From: Aspidiotus rigidus
Taxonomy: Eukaryota > Arthropoda > Insecta > Hemiptera > Diaspididae
Reading direction: 5' to 3'
Length of the DNA stretch: 64,000 nt
NCBI GenBank assembly: GCA_035079385.1
Contig: JAVHKY010000034.1
Location: 4,278,001 to 4,342,000 of the forward strand
In this document: positions 12,250 through 23,519 of the stretch, piece after piece
Layout of the letters: each line of letters opens with the position of its first letter
How positions within the stretch are numbered: position 1 is the first letter of the stretch
The notes under the pieces: generated by a model
Told to the model about the DNA's origin: nothing
The model's database searches: none
The model's input: only the letters and a program-made list of their open reading frames with translations
Translations under genes and position numbers: made by a program

Positions 12250-14050
12250 GTTGTATGAAGGGATTGCTCTTTCAACCCGTGTCCTATCGTTTTAATTTCT
12301 TGGAAATCATCAATTTATACGTGGTTGGCCACGTTAAGCACAGCGAAATTGAATGCAGGCTCTTTTTTTCATTTATTATGAGTAAAAATTGCGTTTTTCT
12401 TAAATTTCAGCCATTGCGTGCACAACTTACTTGCTAAGTGACACGATAATTACTTCTGAGAAAACGGTTGTCTAGTGCGTGAGGATTAAAGACGAGTAGA
12501 ATTTCAGTCAAGGAAATTAATCGTAATTTGCTTTGGCTTTAAAAATTGGGCGCCAGTCATTGCCGCGTGGGTCAAGCATATGATTATGATTTTTAGTACG
12601 AGCCTATGCATTCTCCCTGCGGGTGACCAAGTCACCAGACAGACTGAATGCTACGAGTCCACCGAGAACTTCCAAGTATGAAGCATGTCAACCAAGAATT
12701 TGCTTTTTTCAATGTCTTGGTCGAAACGGCACCGATATGTTGTTGAAATCTACCGCACCTCAACGTTGTTAGCGAGTCAAAATGGGGTCGACTAATCTTA
12801 ATCCCTCTTCCACTCACTCACCGCGTTGATTTTACATCGACAGCGACTCCACTTCCCCAGGACCAAAATCGATATCTCTTTCAGGTCGAATTGAAGTTCT
12901 CTGATAACATTCGCCGAATGACATCAATCGAGCTCATATGGAGGACAAAATAGCGTCGATTTGGAAAAAGGCCGCGAGAAAGAATAAGTTGTGGCCAAGT
13001 AATTTGAAGGCACGCTCTATTTTTAATTTATTATGAGTAGAAATCGCGTTTGTCTTAAATTTTAGACATTGCGTGCACAACTTACGTGCTGAGTGACACG
13101 TTAATCAACTTTGGTATTCTTCTGAGAAAACGGTGCTTGGGCGCCAGGCAATGTCGCGCGGGTCAAGCATATAACTGGTATTTTTGATAGGCCAAATTAC
13201 ATGAGACGACGCATTCTCGCTGCCAATGATCAAGTCACCCATGAGACTAAGTGGTACGAGTCCATCGAGCACTTCCGAGTCCCGATGAAGCACGTCACGC
13301 AAGAATTTACTTTTTTCAACATCTTGGTCGAAACAGCATCGATATATTGTTGAAATCTACGGCACCTAGTTATCATTATCGCGTCGATCTACGGGATCGA
13401 CTGATCTCGACTTCCACTTCCTCTCAGATTTGAGGTCGATATCGATCCCACTTACCAAAATTTTTATCGACTCAGAATGAACTGCTCTCTCGAGTCAATT
13501 TGGAGTTCTCTGATAACACGCGCCGGTCGACGTTTAATCGACCTCATATGGACGTTAAAATAGCATTGATTTGAACAGAGAGGCGAGAGGGAGGATAAGT
13601 TGTGCACAACTAATTTGAATGCAAGTTCTATTTTTCATTTTTATGAGCGGAAATTTCATTCTTCCCAAATTTTAGGTATTGCGTGCACAACTTACAATCC
13701 AAGTCCCACAATGATGGACTCCCGAATTTCTTTGGGAAATCTGTGCTCTGGCGCGTGATGGCTAAATGCAAACTCAGAATAGTGATTAGTATAGAGATTG
13801 AAGACGAGTTGAATTTCAGTCGTGACAACAACCGTAAGTTGCTTCAGCCTTGAAAATCGTGCACGTCATCATTGCCATTCAATGGTTGCGCCAGGTTCAG
13901 TCAAAATTGTGATTTTGCAATAGCCCAGCGAGTGAAGAAGTCACAAAACAGATAAGCACTCCAGATGATCGATGTCAACCGAGAATTTACTCTTTTTAGA
14001 AGCTTCCATATTCGCCTGTCTCTCACTTCTCAACGACTGCTTTCTTCCTC
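12250..14050 (+). repeat. TCGAC/GTGCAC-rich dispersed repeat, three tandem units of about 0.6 kb
   Basis: Units of about 610-650 bp can be followed by the landmark ATTGCGTGCACAACTTAC at about 12414, 13070 and 13679. Each is preceded by a TTATGAG-rich stretch. After the landmark come, in the same order, GAGAAAACGGT, GGGCGCCAG, GTGGGTCAAGCATAT, CAAGTCACC and TTGGTCGAAAC. The boundary of the last unit contains the perfect palindrome GTTGTGCACAAC (about 13593). No open frame is conserved between units, so this is a non-coding family. It is the inverted partner of the copy at 15.9-17.6 kb. Class unknown. Confidence 0.8.
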
Positions 14051-15870
14051 GCTAATTCCTTGTACTATTTGATTCTCTCTCACTCTTTCATTCGACCATC
14101 ATCTAACGAATCCTCATTCTTATACACTTGTTAGGTTCTTCTTCATACTCCACCTATTTTCCATGGGTACTGAGACACGTCCGCCTTGAGGAATGTGACG
14201 CAGTGGATCTTGCCACAAAGCAGCCACTGAAATCACCTTTGGAAATAGATCCCTCCCGTTTCTCTCGTATGATCTCGAATTCTATTACTGTCCCTCCATA
14301 TTTTCTTCCTGGCATGCCCTGGAAATATTTCTTGACGTACCTTCGAAGAAAATACGTTTCTACTTTTTCCTGTGCTTGTTTTGTACAGAGTTTTTAGGTT
14401 TTTGATCTCAGAAAGTGGATACAGTCCTCTAATTTATGATTCAGTTATATTTTTTCTCACGAAAATTCTCCTCAATAAATAAAGCGTGGCCAAAATATCA
14501 TTCGAAGGAACACGTTTTTGTGTTGCGTGGGCGGAAACAGTTGTAACGACTATAAGACTGTGGTGGCAATGTATTTTATGCATCCTTTTAGAAGAAACAA
14601 AAGAGGGTGCGGTTTGTAGACGTCAATTTTACGGTACATCCTTTCAAGTTTGCGGAAATAATATCCTTTTCTCTGTGCCGAGAACGTCGTGCAGTCGCAG
14701 TCTTTACTTTCGCAATCATTCCCGTAATTTTTCATTCACGAGAAGCTTTCGTATCGTGTACCGAGATTTGATCGCGTTCTCAACGATTGAAGCATACATT
14801 CTAGACATCGTAGACGTCCACAATTCACATCATCAACAAAGCAAGCTCGAACACATGTTCGCGGATGTCTAATGTCATAAAACTTATCCCATTAATTTCC
14901 TCATCTCACGAGAACTAATTCGAACGTGTAAACGTGCGCGAGGCGGAATACGATTGTATTTTTTTTTTCTCCCTTTTTGAATGTCGTCGGCACTTTTATT
15001 GCTCGTTTTTTGGCGAATCTTTTCTTTAGGTGTTGAGTGCTTCGAAAGAATGGTGTAAACTCGGTTGTTAATTCGCTAATTACAGCGGATCATTTTATTA
15101 TTTCTAAATGGTGGGCGTGCATACACTGTAACTCTCTTGTCTTCATTCCTTTCTTCTTTCGCGTAATGAATTGAGAGAAAACAAGCGCGCCGCAGTAGCT
15201 GCGGTCGCGTGAATTCTTTATCAGATTGAAGCCATCGATCTCTACATAACCATACTGTTCACAGAGTAATACTCGTATATAACTAATTATGCATTATTCG
15301 AGTACACTAACTCTTATTCTAATTAGTCGAACAAGTAGACGGTATAAGAAAGGGAAGAAGGAATAACAATTCCGCACTTGTACAAATTGGCCAAGATCGC
15401 GCAGCAACATCATTATATTGCTGGTGGTGTGGTGATGAAGACATTCTTAGTAGTCGAAATAAAATATAAAAAAAACTTCACTCGGCGACAGCAAAATTTG
15501 TTTCTCCTTCAGCGCATCACCGACTAAAATTTATATTATTGTCACCGTAATGGTGTATGATGAGAATGTGTTCATCAAAATCAAAGTTTTACGACGTTTA
15601 AAATTCTTTCCTGTGAGTACAAACGGATTCGAGGATGGGGGAAAGAAATCTCGTTATTTTTCAGTTTATGACTTGTATGTACACGAGTACAGACGCTCAT
15701 CAATGGGAGTTTGGCAAATACTGACGTCGTTTGCTGGCGTTTCTCTCTCAACTCGTGCGTTAGATGCAAGCCAGCCCTGACTGCATTGAAATCGACGCGA
15801 CTGATTGCATCCATATATCGAAAACTAAGTCAGTGACCTTGTAGAAGTACCATACAGAATAAGAGAAGTT
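14051..15870. other. Intergenic spacer between the inverted repeat copies
   Basis: There is no recognised gene. A 128-codon open frame at 14486-14872 has no domain, low-complexity composition and no neighbour support, so I do not call it a gene. A poly-T run and short simple repeats occur near 14960. Confidence 0.4.
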
Positions 15871-15879
15871 CGCTTGACA

Positions 15880-17635
15880 ATATAGATGTAATTCTGAGAC
15901 TCTCTCAGGTCGACTGAAGAATTTGTAAAATCGACTCCAGATCCATTGAATTCGATCCCCATACATTACCCAAGAGCTACAAATCGACTCGAAATTGACA
16001 CAACATCAGAGCAGTCGATTCAAAATCGATTCCAGATCACAGAACTACAAAGCGACTAGAAATCGACGCCAATCGACTGTGCAGACCAACGTGTATTTGA
16101 GGCCGATTTGAAGTCGATCGGCCTGCATTACCAGAGAACTACAAATCGACTCGAAGTCAACGCAATGCAGTAGTCTACTTCGGACCCTTGAGAGAAAAAT
16201 TTGCCGCAGTCGACTCGAAATCAACTCCAGATCGACGTCGATTTGAGATCGATTAAAATTCTACCAGCGCACATTAATTAATGAAGAACTCCGAATCGGC
16301 CCAACAGAGCAGCATATTCTAGGTCGACAAGAAATTTGGAGTAGCGGACTCGATGAATATCAATGGAGTTGAGATTAGTCGACCACGTACTGACCTGATC
16401 ACGATGCCGAGGTCCGGTGGATTTCAACAATTTCGACCAAGACTGCGAGAAAAGTAAATTCTTGGTTGACATGCTTCCTTACCATAGAAGAAATAATTGA
16501 CGTATATCACTAATCGCACTGTACAACAATAGGCCTTTTGTACATGAAAGAGAGATATTCTTTTCCAAATCGTGATACACAGTATAAGTCAATTATATTT
16601 TGTACGGCAGTTCATCGGAAATGCTTGACGGTCTCGCTCCATTCTGTACGTTTGGTGACTTGGTCACTCGCAGAGAAAATGTCTAACCTTATATAATTCG
16701 CTTTATTGAAAATCACAATTACATATTAGCAATCGTTGAATGGCGATGATGAAGCGTACAATTTTTAAAGCCGGAGCAACGTACAATTAATTGCCTTGAC
16801 TGAAATTCTACTAGTCTTTAAACAAACCTCAAGCACTAGCAGAGCACAGTTTTCCCATAAGAATACCGGAATAATCACTTCGCACGTAAGTTGTGCACGC
16901 AATATGTAAAATTTTAAAAACACAATCCTCTCGCGCTCTTCTTTTCAAATCGACGCTATTTTGACGTTCATATAAGAGGTTCGATTAAATGTCGACTGGC
17001 ACATGTGATCACACAAGTCCAAATCGACCCAAAGCGTAGTCGATTTTGGGTCGGTAAAAAATTTGGGAAGTGGACTCGATGTAGCAAATGAGTGGAAATG
17101 GAAGTCGAGATCAATCGATCCCGTATATCTATCTGATAAGTCGTCTAGGTGCCGTAGATTTCAACAATTCACGCTGCTTTGATCAAGACAGTGGAGAAAG
17201 TAAATTCTTGGGACTTCGGTGTGTTTGTTGGACTGGTACCATTAGGTCTGTTTGGTGACTTGGTCACTCGCGATAAGGCGTAGTCTTATATAATTTAGTT
17301 CATTAAAAATCCCAATTAAATTCTAGACCCATGCGGCAATGACTGGATGGTGTTGATGACGCGCACAACTTTCAAAGTCGGAGCAAGTTACTATCAATTA
17401 ACTTCACTGAAATTCTACTCGTCCTCAATCCTCACACGCCAGAGCACTGTTTTCTCAGACGAACGTCAGAGTCAATTATCGTGTCACTCAGTTTGTAAGT
17501 TGTGCACGTAATTCCTGAAATTTAAGAAAAACGCAATTTCTGTTCAAAATCAATGAAAAATAGAGCCTGTATTAAAATTAGTTGTGCACAACTTATTCTC
17601 CCTTTCGCTACTTCGACGTCGATAGTAATATGAAA
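15880..17635 (-). repeat. TCGAC/GTGCAC-rich dispersed repeat, inverted copy
   Basis: The same family as 12.25-14.05 kb appears here in the opposite orientation. Landmarks read GTAAGTTGTGCACGCAAT (about 16886) and GTAAGTTGTGCACGTAAT (about 17496), some 610 bp apart. The GTTGTGCACAAC palindrome lies at about 17580. The left third (15880-16270) is a dense sub-array built from GAACTACAAATCGACTCGAA-like words at about 15971, 16047 and 16138. Inversion of two multi-unit copies around a 1.8-kb spacer gives a large imperfect inverted repeat. Confidence 0.8.
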
Positions 17636-17793
17636 GAGATTCAAGATACATTTTTAGTTGATATAAAACTCCACAACAGAAGTCAACAGGCCCTACAGGC
17701 TGTGACCCGTTGGATCGAGTCGACCGGATTAAGCTTGTTTTCACGACCCGTCGAAAGTATAATCCAACCAACTTTCGCCTGCAAAGTTTGAAC

Positions 17794-17989
17794 ATCAAGA
17801 CTAAGAGAAAGAAATTTTGTTCGTGCAAAGATAAATTAAGATTATAGAAAAACACTCAAACTTTGCCCGCACTCCTTAAACTCTTGATAATGGTTACGAG
17901 GTAACCGAAACGTCGGATTAAAAAAAAATTTTCGTCTTTTTAAGGAGTGCGGGCAAAGCCTGAGTGTTTTTCTATAATCAAGACTAAGA
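17794..17989. mobile_element. 170-bp PLE-type mini-insert with inverted arms, hammerhead-like core and 13-bp target duplication
   Basis: The insert 17807-17976 is flanked by the direct repeat ATCAAGACTAAGA (17794-17806 and 17977-17989). Those 13 bp encode part of the interrupted LINE (I-K-T-K), so the empty site can be inferred exactly. The insert has a 34-nt tail (17807-17840), a 40-bp left arm (17841-17880), a loop, and a right arm (17939-17978) that pairs with the left arm at 38 of 40 positions. The loop holds TTGATAATGG, GTAACCGAAAC and an A run. Arms plus a ribozyme-like loop resemble the ends of PLEs and not of DNA transposons. Confidence 0.85.
17883..17915 (+). ncRNA. Hammerhead-ribozyme-like motif (degenerate)
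   Basis: TTGATAAT, a stem GGTTAC/GTAACC with loop GAG, then GAAAC matches the order of a minimal hammerhead core (CUGANGA, stem II, GAAA). Position G8 is A, C3 is T and one T is inserted before stem II, so activity is doubtful. Minimal hammerhead variants are known at the ends of PLEs. Confidence 0.5.
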
Positions 17990-18720
17990 AGGTACCTGTG
18001 GCTCTAGTTTGACAGCAAGCTCAGTTTCCGCCATCATTTTGAGAAAGTGGCGGAGAAAACTTCCTTAAGGAGGACTAAAAGAAGCTATAAGAAGACTTTA
18101 CATGAGCGTAGCAATTTCAGTCCCTTTTACGAAGCCCCAGTGTGGGCCGACTCCACAAAGGTCGAGTACAGAAGAAGAGAAATGGAAAAGATCAAACAAA
18201 GAGCTGCTCTTAGGTGCGTTAGTGCCTACCGCTCTATGTCGATGGACGCTCTTTGTGCATTAGCACAAATAGCGCCAATTGATCTGGAGCAGAAGAGCGT
18301 TCCTTGCTTGCCAAGTGAAAAGAGCGATCCGCCCTGACAGAAAATGGCGAGTGGATCCGCGTGCTAATACGTGTTCTTGACGAGTGGATAGACCGAGACT
18401 AAGGCCAGCAGAATTAATGATGAGCGGCCATAGGTGTTTCAACAAGTACCTTCACAAAATAGGGACAGTTGAGCAAAGGTCGTGTTCACACTGTGATCAG
18501 GAGCGGAGAAGGTGGACCACAGCACACTTTTTTCGAGTGCGAGGCGCGGAGACGTGAGCGCAATGAGCTAAAACCTTCTCTCCTTAAGATCAGGGAAGAT
18601 AGAGAACTCACCCCAAGTAATCTGGTCCCATGCATGCTCAGAACAATGTAGGCATGGAACCGTGTACCTAAAATTGCTGCTGAGGTAATAAAGAAGAAAA
18701 TGAACAAGGAATGAGCGCGG

Positions 18721-19127
18721 CAGATGTAGAGTCACGTCATGGCTTTCCACATCTACGTCCACCATCCCCTATGCTGCTGCTGCTACCACTAATACCAGCA
18801 CCAACATCACCACACCCAAACACAGGACGTTCAGGAGGGAGCGGAAGGGTAAAAAAAAAACGCCATACAAAAGAAGGAGAATAGGAGGAGGAAGAAATAC
18901 TCGCCTGAGAAGCCAGGGTCGCGAAGCACTACTAGTGAGCTCCCAGTGGTGACTGGAAGCTCTGGTGGAGGAGTAGCTACGTGCACGTCCATGGTACAGG
19001 ACTACCTAAATTCCAGATTGAGTGCTGAGAAGGCCTCGTTGACGGGCATTGCACAGCGCGCGTACTTTAAGAAGAAAATAGAACCAGGCCACCCTCGATT
19101 CGAGCCCTCCAGACTACCGCCCCAATG
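18721..19127 (+). other. Probable LINE 3' flank or unassigned sequence before the hAT insertion
   Basis: CTG/CCA-rich text near 18773-18815 and an A run near 18850 follow the R1-type end. The text resumes after the hAT element at 21241, so the hAT jumped into this unit. No domain is recognised. Confidence 0.4.
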
Positions 19128-21240
19128 CCCTAGAGCAGTGGTTCCCAACCTTTTTTGATCTGCGGCACCCTTCTTCAGAAGTGCCCGATCCAGCGGCACC
19201 CCATTAAAAACAGAAAAAAACTTTTGTATTTATATTCTACGAATATGTACAATTTCGAAATATGCTAGGCTACAAAATAAGTACTTTAATGCGCAATTTG
19301 ACCCTGGTGTTTCTTACAAAGGTCCGATATTCGCGGGGGAATATTAGATAAGCACACCCGCATATCTCCTTCAAGTGCATCCTCAGTGATAGTTTGCCTT
19401 TTCTTCGTTTTCACATTTAGTAGGGTAGAGAACCCATGCTCGCACAGCCACGACGTTGAGAATTGAATTAAAATTTTCAAAGCGTGCTCGTACAATACTG
19501 GATATTCGTTTTCGAGGTTCAACCAAAAGGAGGTGAGGGGTACGGTGTTAAACTTCAGTTCAAGAGTTCTATCGTGTTTTAGTTCGATGATTTCTTTCGC
19601 CGCCTCATAGTTCGCGGGTAATACAGTAGGTGCGAACGGGTTTCGTACTCAGTCATACTCTGGTGAATTTAAATGTGGGAAGTAGTTTGCTAAGGAAGCC
19701 TGCAAGGTGTGTAAATGGTCCAAAATTTTCTCCACAACCGCTGGATTTTCGTTCTCTTCCCCCTTGAATAGTGGAAACATTTCACAGTGGCCGTCTTTCA
19801 ATCGAGTACTCCACATGGACAACTTATCTCGAAACGCTGATATTTTATCGGAGGATTTTAAGGAATTGTCATCGGGCCCTTGTAAACTAGAATTGAGACC
19901 GTTGAGGTGTTGGAAAATATCACTCAGGTACGCTAGGCCAGCTGTCCAATCCTCGTCGGTCAAAACATCTACATAAGCCTGTTGTTCCTCCATCATTAGA
20001 AATAAGAGGACTTCTTCTTTCAGTTCATCACAGTCGTGACAAAACTTTTCCTTGAGACAGCCATCTCACCTCCGTGTGGTACAGGAGACTGGTAAAGCCA
20101 GCATCCATTGACTTGCATAACTCACTAAAGATCCTACTTTTCAGTGGCCTTCCTCGTATGTAGTTGACAATGTGAACAGTACTCGTCAGTATGTTCTTGA
20201 AGTCAGTTCCTAACGTTTTAGTCATAAGTGCCTCTCTGTGAAGGAAGCAGTGTACGATGAGAATTTCAGGGTTTTCTTTTTTGGCTAACGACACAAATCC
20301 TTTGAAACGGCCGGTCATACTGGGGGCTCCAACCGTACAAATTCCCACACAATTTTTCCAAGGTATTTGAGAATGCGTGAAAAAGGCATGAACTGTATTG
20401 AAGATATCTTCTCCCCTTGTGGAAGTTTTCATTTCTTTCAAGAATAGGAACTGAGCAAGAATAGTGTTTGTGTGCACGAAACGAACGAATGCAATCAAGT
20501 AGCACTTGCCGCTGACATCTGTTGTGTCATCGACTTGAAGTGCAAAAGGTCGATGTTTAATTATGTCAGCAGTGTGCTCATGAATATCAACAGACATGTA
20601 ACCTTGCTCGGAACCATCGCTTCCTTGCTCAGTTTATCTCCACATACGAGACATTCAGGAACTTCTTCTCCGTGTAGCTCGCAACATGTGAAACCATAAG
20701 CCAGATACGCTTCACAATATTGCCGAATTTTACTTTTTTTCTTCGAGTGAGAAGGAGTCAGTGTTTCAGCTGATGGGAGGGGAACCTTTTCATTTCCTCC
20801 GATGTCATCGTCAGAATCATCATCCACCTTTCGTTTTTTTACCAAAAATTTATCCATCGAACTTAATTAATTATTGCTACAAGTTACAATCCAATCACAA
20901 AGAAATCTAACCACACACTGCATGTGCTAACGAGAAAAAGTGAACGGTCACGATGAAATCACTACTTACACAGCCTATAACAGATACCTACACCCAGATC
21001 TACGAAAGGTAGAAATTACCTGTTCCTGCTTGCTTTGAAATCTTATCTCTCAATTGTAGTACATAATATATTAGTATATACCTACTTTCAATTCACATAC
21101 ATTTACTGTTTTAGTCTTTAGTTTAGTGCTTTAATATTGCTATTTTGCTGATTTATTTGTAAATCTCGCGGCACCCCTGAGAATGGTCCACGGCGCCCTC
21201 GGGTGCCGCGGCACCCCGGTTGGGAACCACTGCCCTAGAG
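19128..21240 (-). mobile_element. hAT DNA transposon, complete ends, 8-bp target duplication
   Basis: Perfect 15-bp terminal inverted repeats CAGTGGTTCCCAACC lie at 19136-19150 and 21218-21232. The 8-bp direct repeat CCCTAGAG lies immediately outside (19128-19135 and 21233-21240). Sub-terminal GCGGCACCC words occur on both sides. The element is 2,097 bp long and carries a decayed minus-strand transposase. The ends and 8-bp duplication are diagnostic of hAT, and the termini resemble those of ZBED5/SCAND3-type (Charlie-like) elements. Because ends and duplication are intact, the insertion is relatively young, or it was mobilised by a related transposase although its own gene is broken. Confidence 0.95.
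19286..20857 (-). pseudogene. hAT transposase, ZBED5/SCAND3-like, broken
   Basis: Reading leftward from 20857, the protein begins M-D-K-F-L-V-K-K-R-K with an acidic stretch, then the BED-finger-adjacent block Y-L-A-Y-G-F-T and C-x2-C (E-C-L-V-C-G). A deletion or shift after about residue 82 joins it to the catalytic region (20597-20028), which has F-A-L-Q-V-D-D-T-T-D-V-S-G (RNase H-like first aspartate), H-C-F-L-H-R-E-A and V-R-W-L-S-x-G-K-V-L. A further shift near 20030 leads to the segment 19996-19649. The last segment, about 19640-19286, carries the C-terminal dimerisation motif W-L-C-E-H-G-F-S-T-L-L. About 500 residues remain. At least three frame breaks make it inactive. Confidence 0.9.
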
Positions 21241-23515
21241 AGTGGATACCAGTGCTGAAGGTGCGCCCCCGTTTGAAAGGCGAGAATCAGAAGTCAAATC
21301 ATTTTTAGTGTCAACAGTGAGTGAATAGGATAGACGCAGTCGTCGTTGAGCGAAATTCATCCGACGAATTCAGTTTATTTTTGGTCAAAACGATGAATCG
21401 ATGTGACGTCAGACTGAGTTCAGTCATGATTAAAGTTTTGATAGAAGAAACTGAAGAAAAAAATTGTATTATATTCATCGCTGAGTTCTATAGAAATCCA
21501 GAGTGGCTTCTGGATTGTATCTTTCAATAAACTACCTACTTTGCATACTGTTCAGTCCTTTGTAAACAATTCATCACCTGCAGAGATGATGATACGACAT
21601 CTTCAATGATTTGTCTTTAATTCGCTGTGACAGAGCGGAGAACAGTGCGCCGATAAGATGTAAACCATATGTGCGACTTCTCGAGTACGCGGCGTACAAT
21701 AACAATGATTTTCGACTATAAAATTTGGGTCCGACGTGTCTTTTTTTTCCTTTCCTTCTTTTTTTTCAAAAGCGGGAAACATTCGAGACGGGATACACTC
21801 GGTACAAAATGACTCGTAAATAACGCGTTGAATATTGTAGCATTCCGCGGTAATATTGTTTCTACCAGCTATTAAAAGGGATATAGAGGAACGAAGAAAA
21901 ACAATACGAGAAGACAACATTAGTGCATTCAACTTCCTGTCGTATATGTTGCTGACAAAGGCCAACTCTATATTATACGATTATTTCCTTGGCGTTAGAA
22001 TACTTTTTTTCTCGCTCACTCTTCCTTTTGATTAGTTGCACATGTGATGACGAGAGAATAAGTTGTATACTTTTTTCCCTGAATGTTGATGATAGTACAA
22101 CGCTGTGGGTAATTATACGTACACACACGGCGTTGTTTATTTTACAATCGAAACGCTTCTTTACTTTCGGTTTCAGTATTGTTCCGTCAAGAACAATCCT
22201 CTGGCCGTTGTTTCCAGCGTGAATTAAGAGTGAACAAAGCGATCAAAAGCGAAGGCGTTCAACGTTGTCACAATCATGCACTGAATGTGAGAAGAGTTGC
22301 GAACGCCTTCGAACATAATAACAATGACAAAATACGAAGACGCTCCGTGGGGAATCTAATCAGATGATGAATGAGGCGTGGGGAAATGTTTACGGGGGTC
22401 GTGTTTTCGGCAGTAGGTCAGATGACTGTGATCGTGAATGGGAATAGTGAAGGTGATAACGCAGTTCCCGTGCTTCGCAAATGTTGATGAGCCTCTCGAC
22501 GAATATCACGGACCGAAGCTAGAGAAGAAAATTGTGTGACAATTTATGGAGATTCTGCTGAAAGGTGATGTTTCCTGTTACAAGTTCACGAAAAAGTTTA
22601 TTTCCTTCGTACACGATATTTATCGAGACCATCATACCTGCGAACACATCGGGAAAAACAGCGAGAGAATGCCGGAGAAAAAAAAAATCACGAGCGGATG
22701 GCAAACAGATGTTTAGAAAGGGAAAATACGAGTCGAGACATCGCGCGATATGATGCAAGGACGGTCCTTCTCTCTCTTTCCCAAAACTGAAAACAATTTC
22801 CTCGACTCCTGCGTGCACGAAGACAGTTCTGTTGTTACTTATACCCTATTTTTCGAGTGTTGTATCGTGAGTAATGCCGCCAGTGTATCACACGATACCC
22901 TTTTTAACTAATATGGAACAAAGATTCTTTGTTTCAAAAAGCGACACAGTGGTCGTTGTGTGCTTTGCATCTCGTCGCTTATGTTACATCCTGTTCTTTT
23001 AGTTTCTGAGGGATTATCTGTATATGTAGATGAGATTAGTTTGCCCTTCGCTGGCTTGTGAGTAAGAGAAGACGCGTAAAGTGGTAGGGTCGAAGCTTAT
23101 ACTAGATATCGTGTCGAGGAACGCTGTTGTACTGTAGGCTAATGAAGCCTATTTTTCTTCTTATGCTTATCGATAAAATCCCATGTGACCAGCGCATGAT
23201 TTCAATTTAGACCTCCATCAGTTCGTCAATACAAGTTGATCATTACATTTTTGCATTATTCCAACTCCAAACGTTGTACAGAAACTCATCGAAAAGATAA
23301 TAAAATAGAGAATGGTTATTGATACGTACCGGTATTTGCCCACCTATTCTCTACCTGAATAGAATCTGCTGAGAAGGGAGAGGAAGGGAATTACAGCAGT
23401 AAGTTCGGAAGCGGAGTCTCTTGTTGCTCTGAAAGGAAGCGGAAAAGCCGGATCTGGCCCCCGATTTGGGGGGGAAGGTGGGAGGGAAATTTTTAATAAA
23501 TAATTTTATTTGTTG
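21241..23515. other. Intergenic DNA without recognised features
   Basis: The first about 60 bp continue the unit that the hAT element interrupted. Beyond that I find no domain-bearing frame and no repeat ends. A minus-strand open frame at 21603-21965 (120 codons) shows no recognisable domain and is not called. Confidence 0.4.
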
Positions 23516-23519
23516 TTTG

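Larger units (their letters stand above)
17640..18720 (+). mobile_element. R1-clade-like non-LTR retrotransposon, RT C-terminus and zinc-knuckle end (truncated)
   Basis: In plus-strand frames this carries the end of an R1-type ORF2. A stretch like A-L-Q-A-V-T-R-W-I-E-S-T-G-L is followed by N-F-R-L-Q-S-L-N-I-K-T-K. After an interrupting insert (17807-17976) it resumes with F-D-S-K-L-S-F-R-H-H-F-E-K-V. At 18047-18334 comes A-L-R-C-V-S-A-Y-R-S-M-S-x-D-A-L with A-P-I-D-L, a hallmark of R1/LOA-type elements. A C-x2-C, then H-x4-C-like knuckle lies near 18490-18545, followed by a terminal A-W-x-x-V motif. Several stops and shifts are present. The 5' two-thirds (endonuclease and most of RT) are absent, as expected for 5' truncation. 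Confidence 0.85.

Noticed and set aside
12722..12732. Hammerhead-like GTCGAAAC words in the TCGAC repeat
   Set aside because: No CTGANGA and stem II precede them. The word occurs by chance in the repeat consensus.
14486..14872. 128-codon plus-strand open frame
   Set aside because: No recognisable motif and no neighbour or repeat support. It lies in the spacer between inverted repeats.
21603..21965. 120-codon minus-strand open frame
   Set aside because: No recognisable domain, and a lysine/glutamate run caused by a poly-purine tract.
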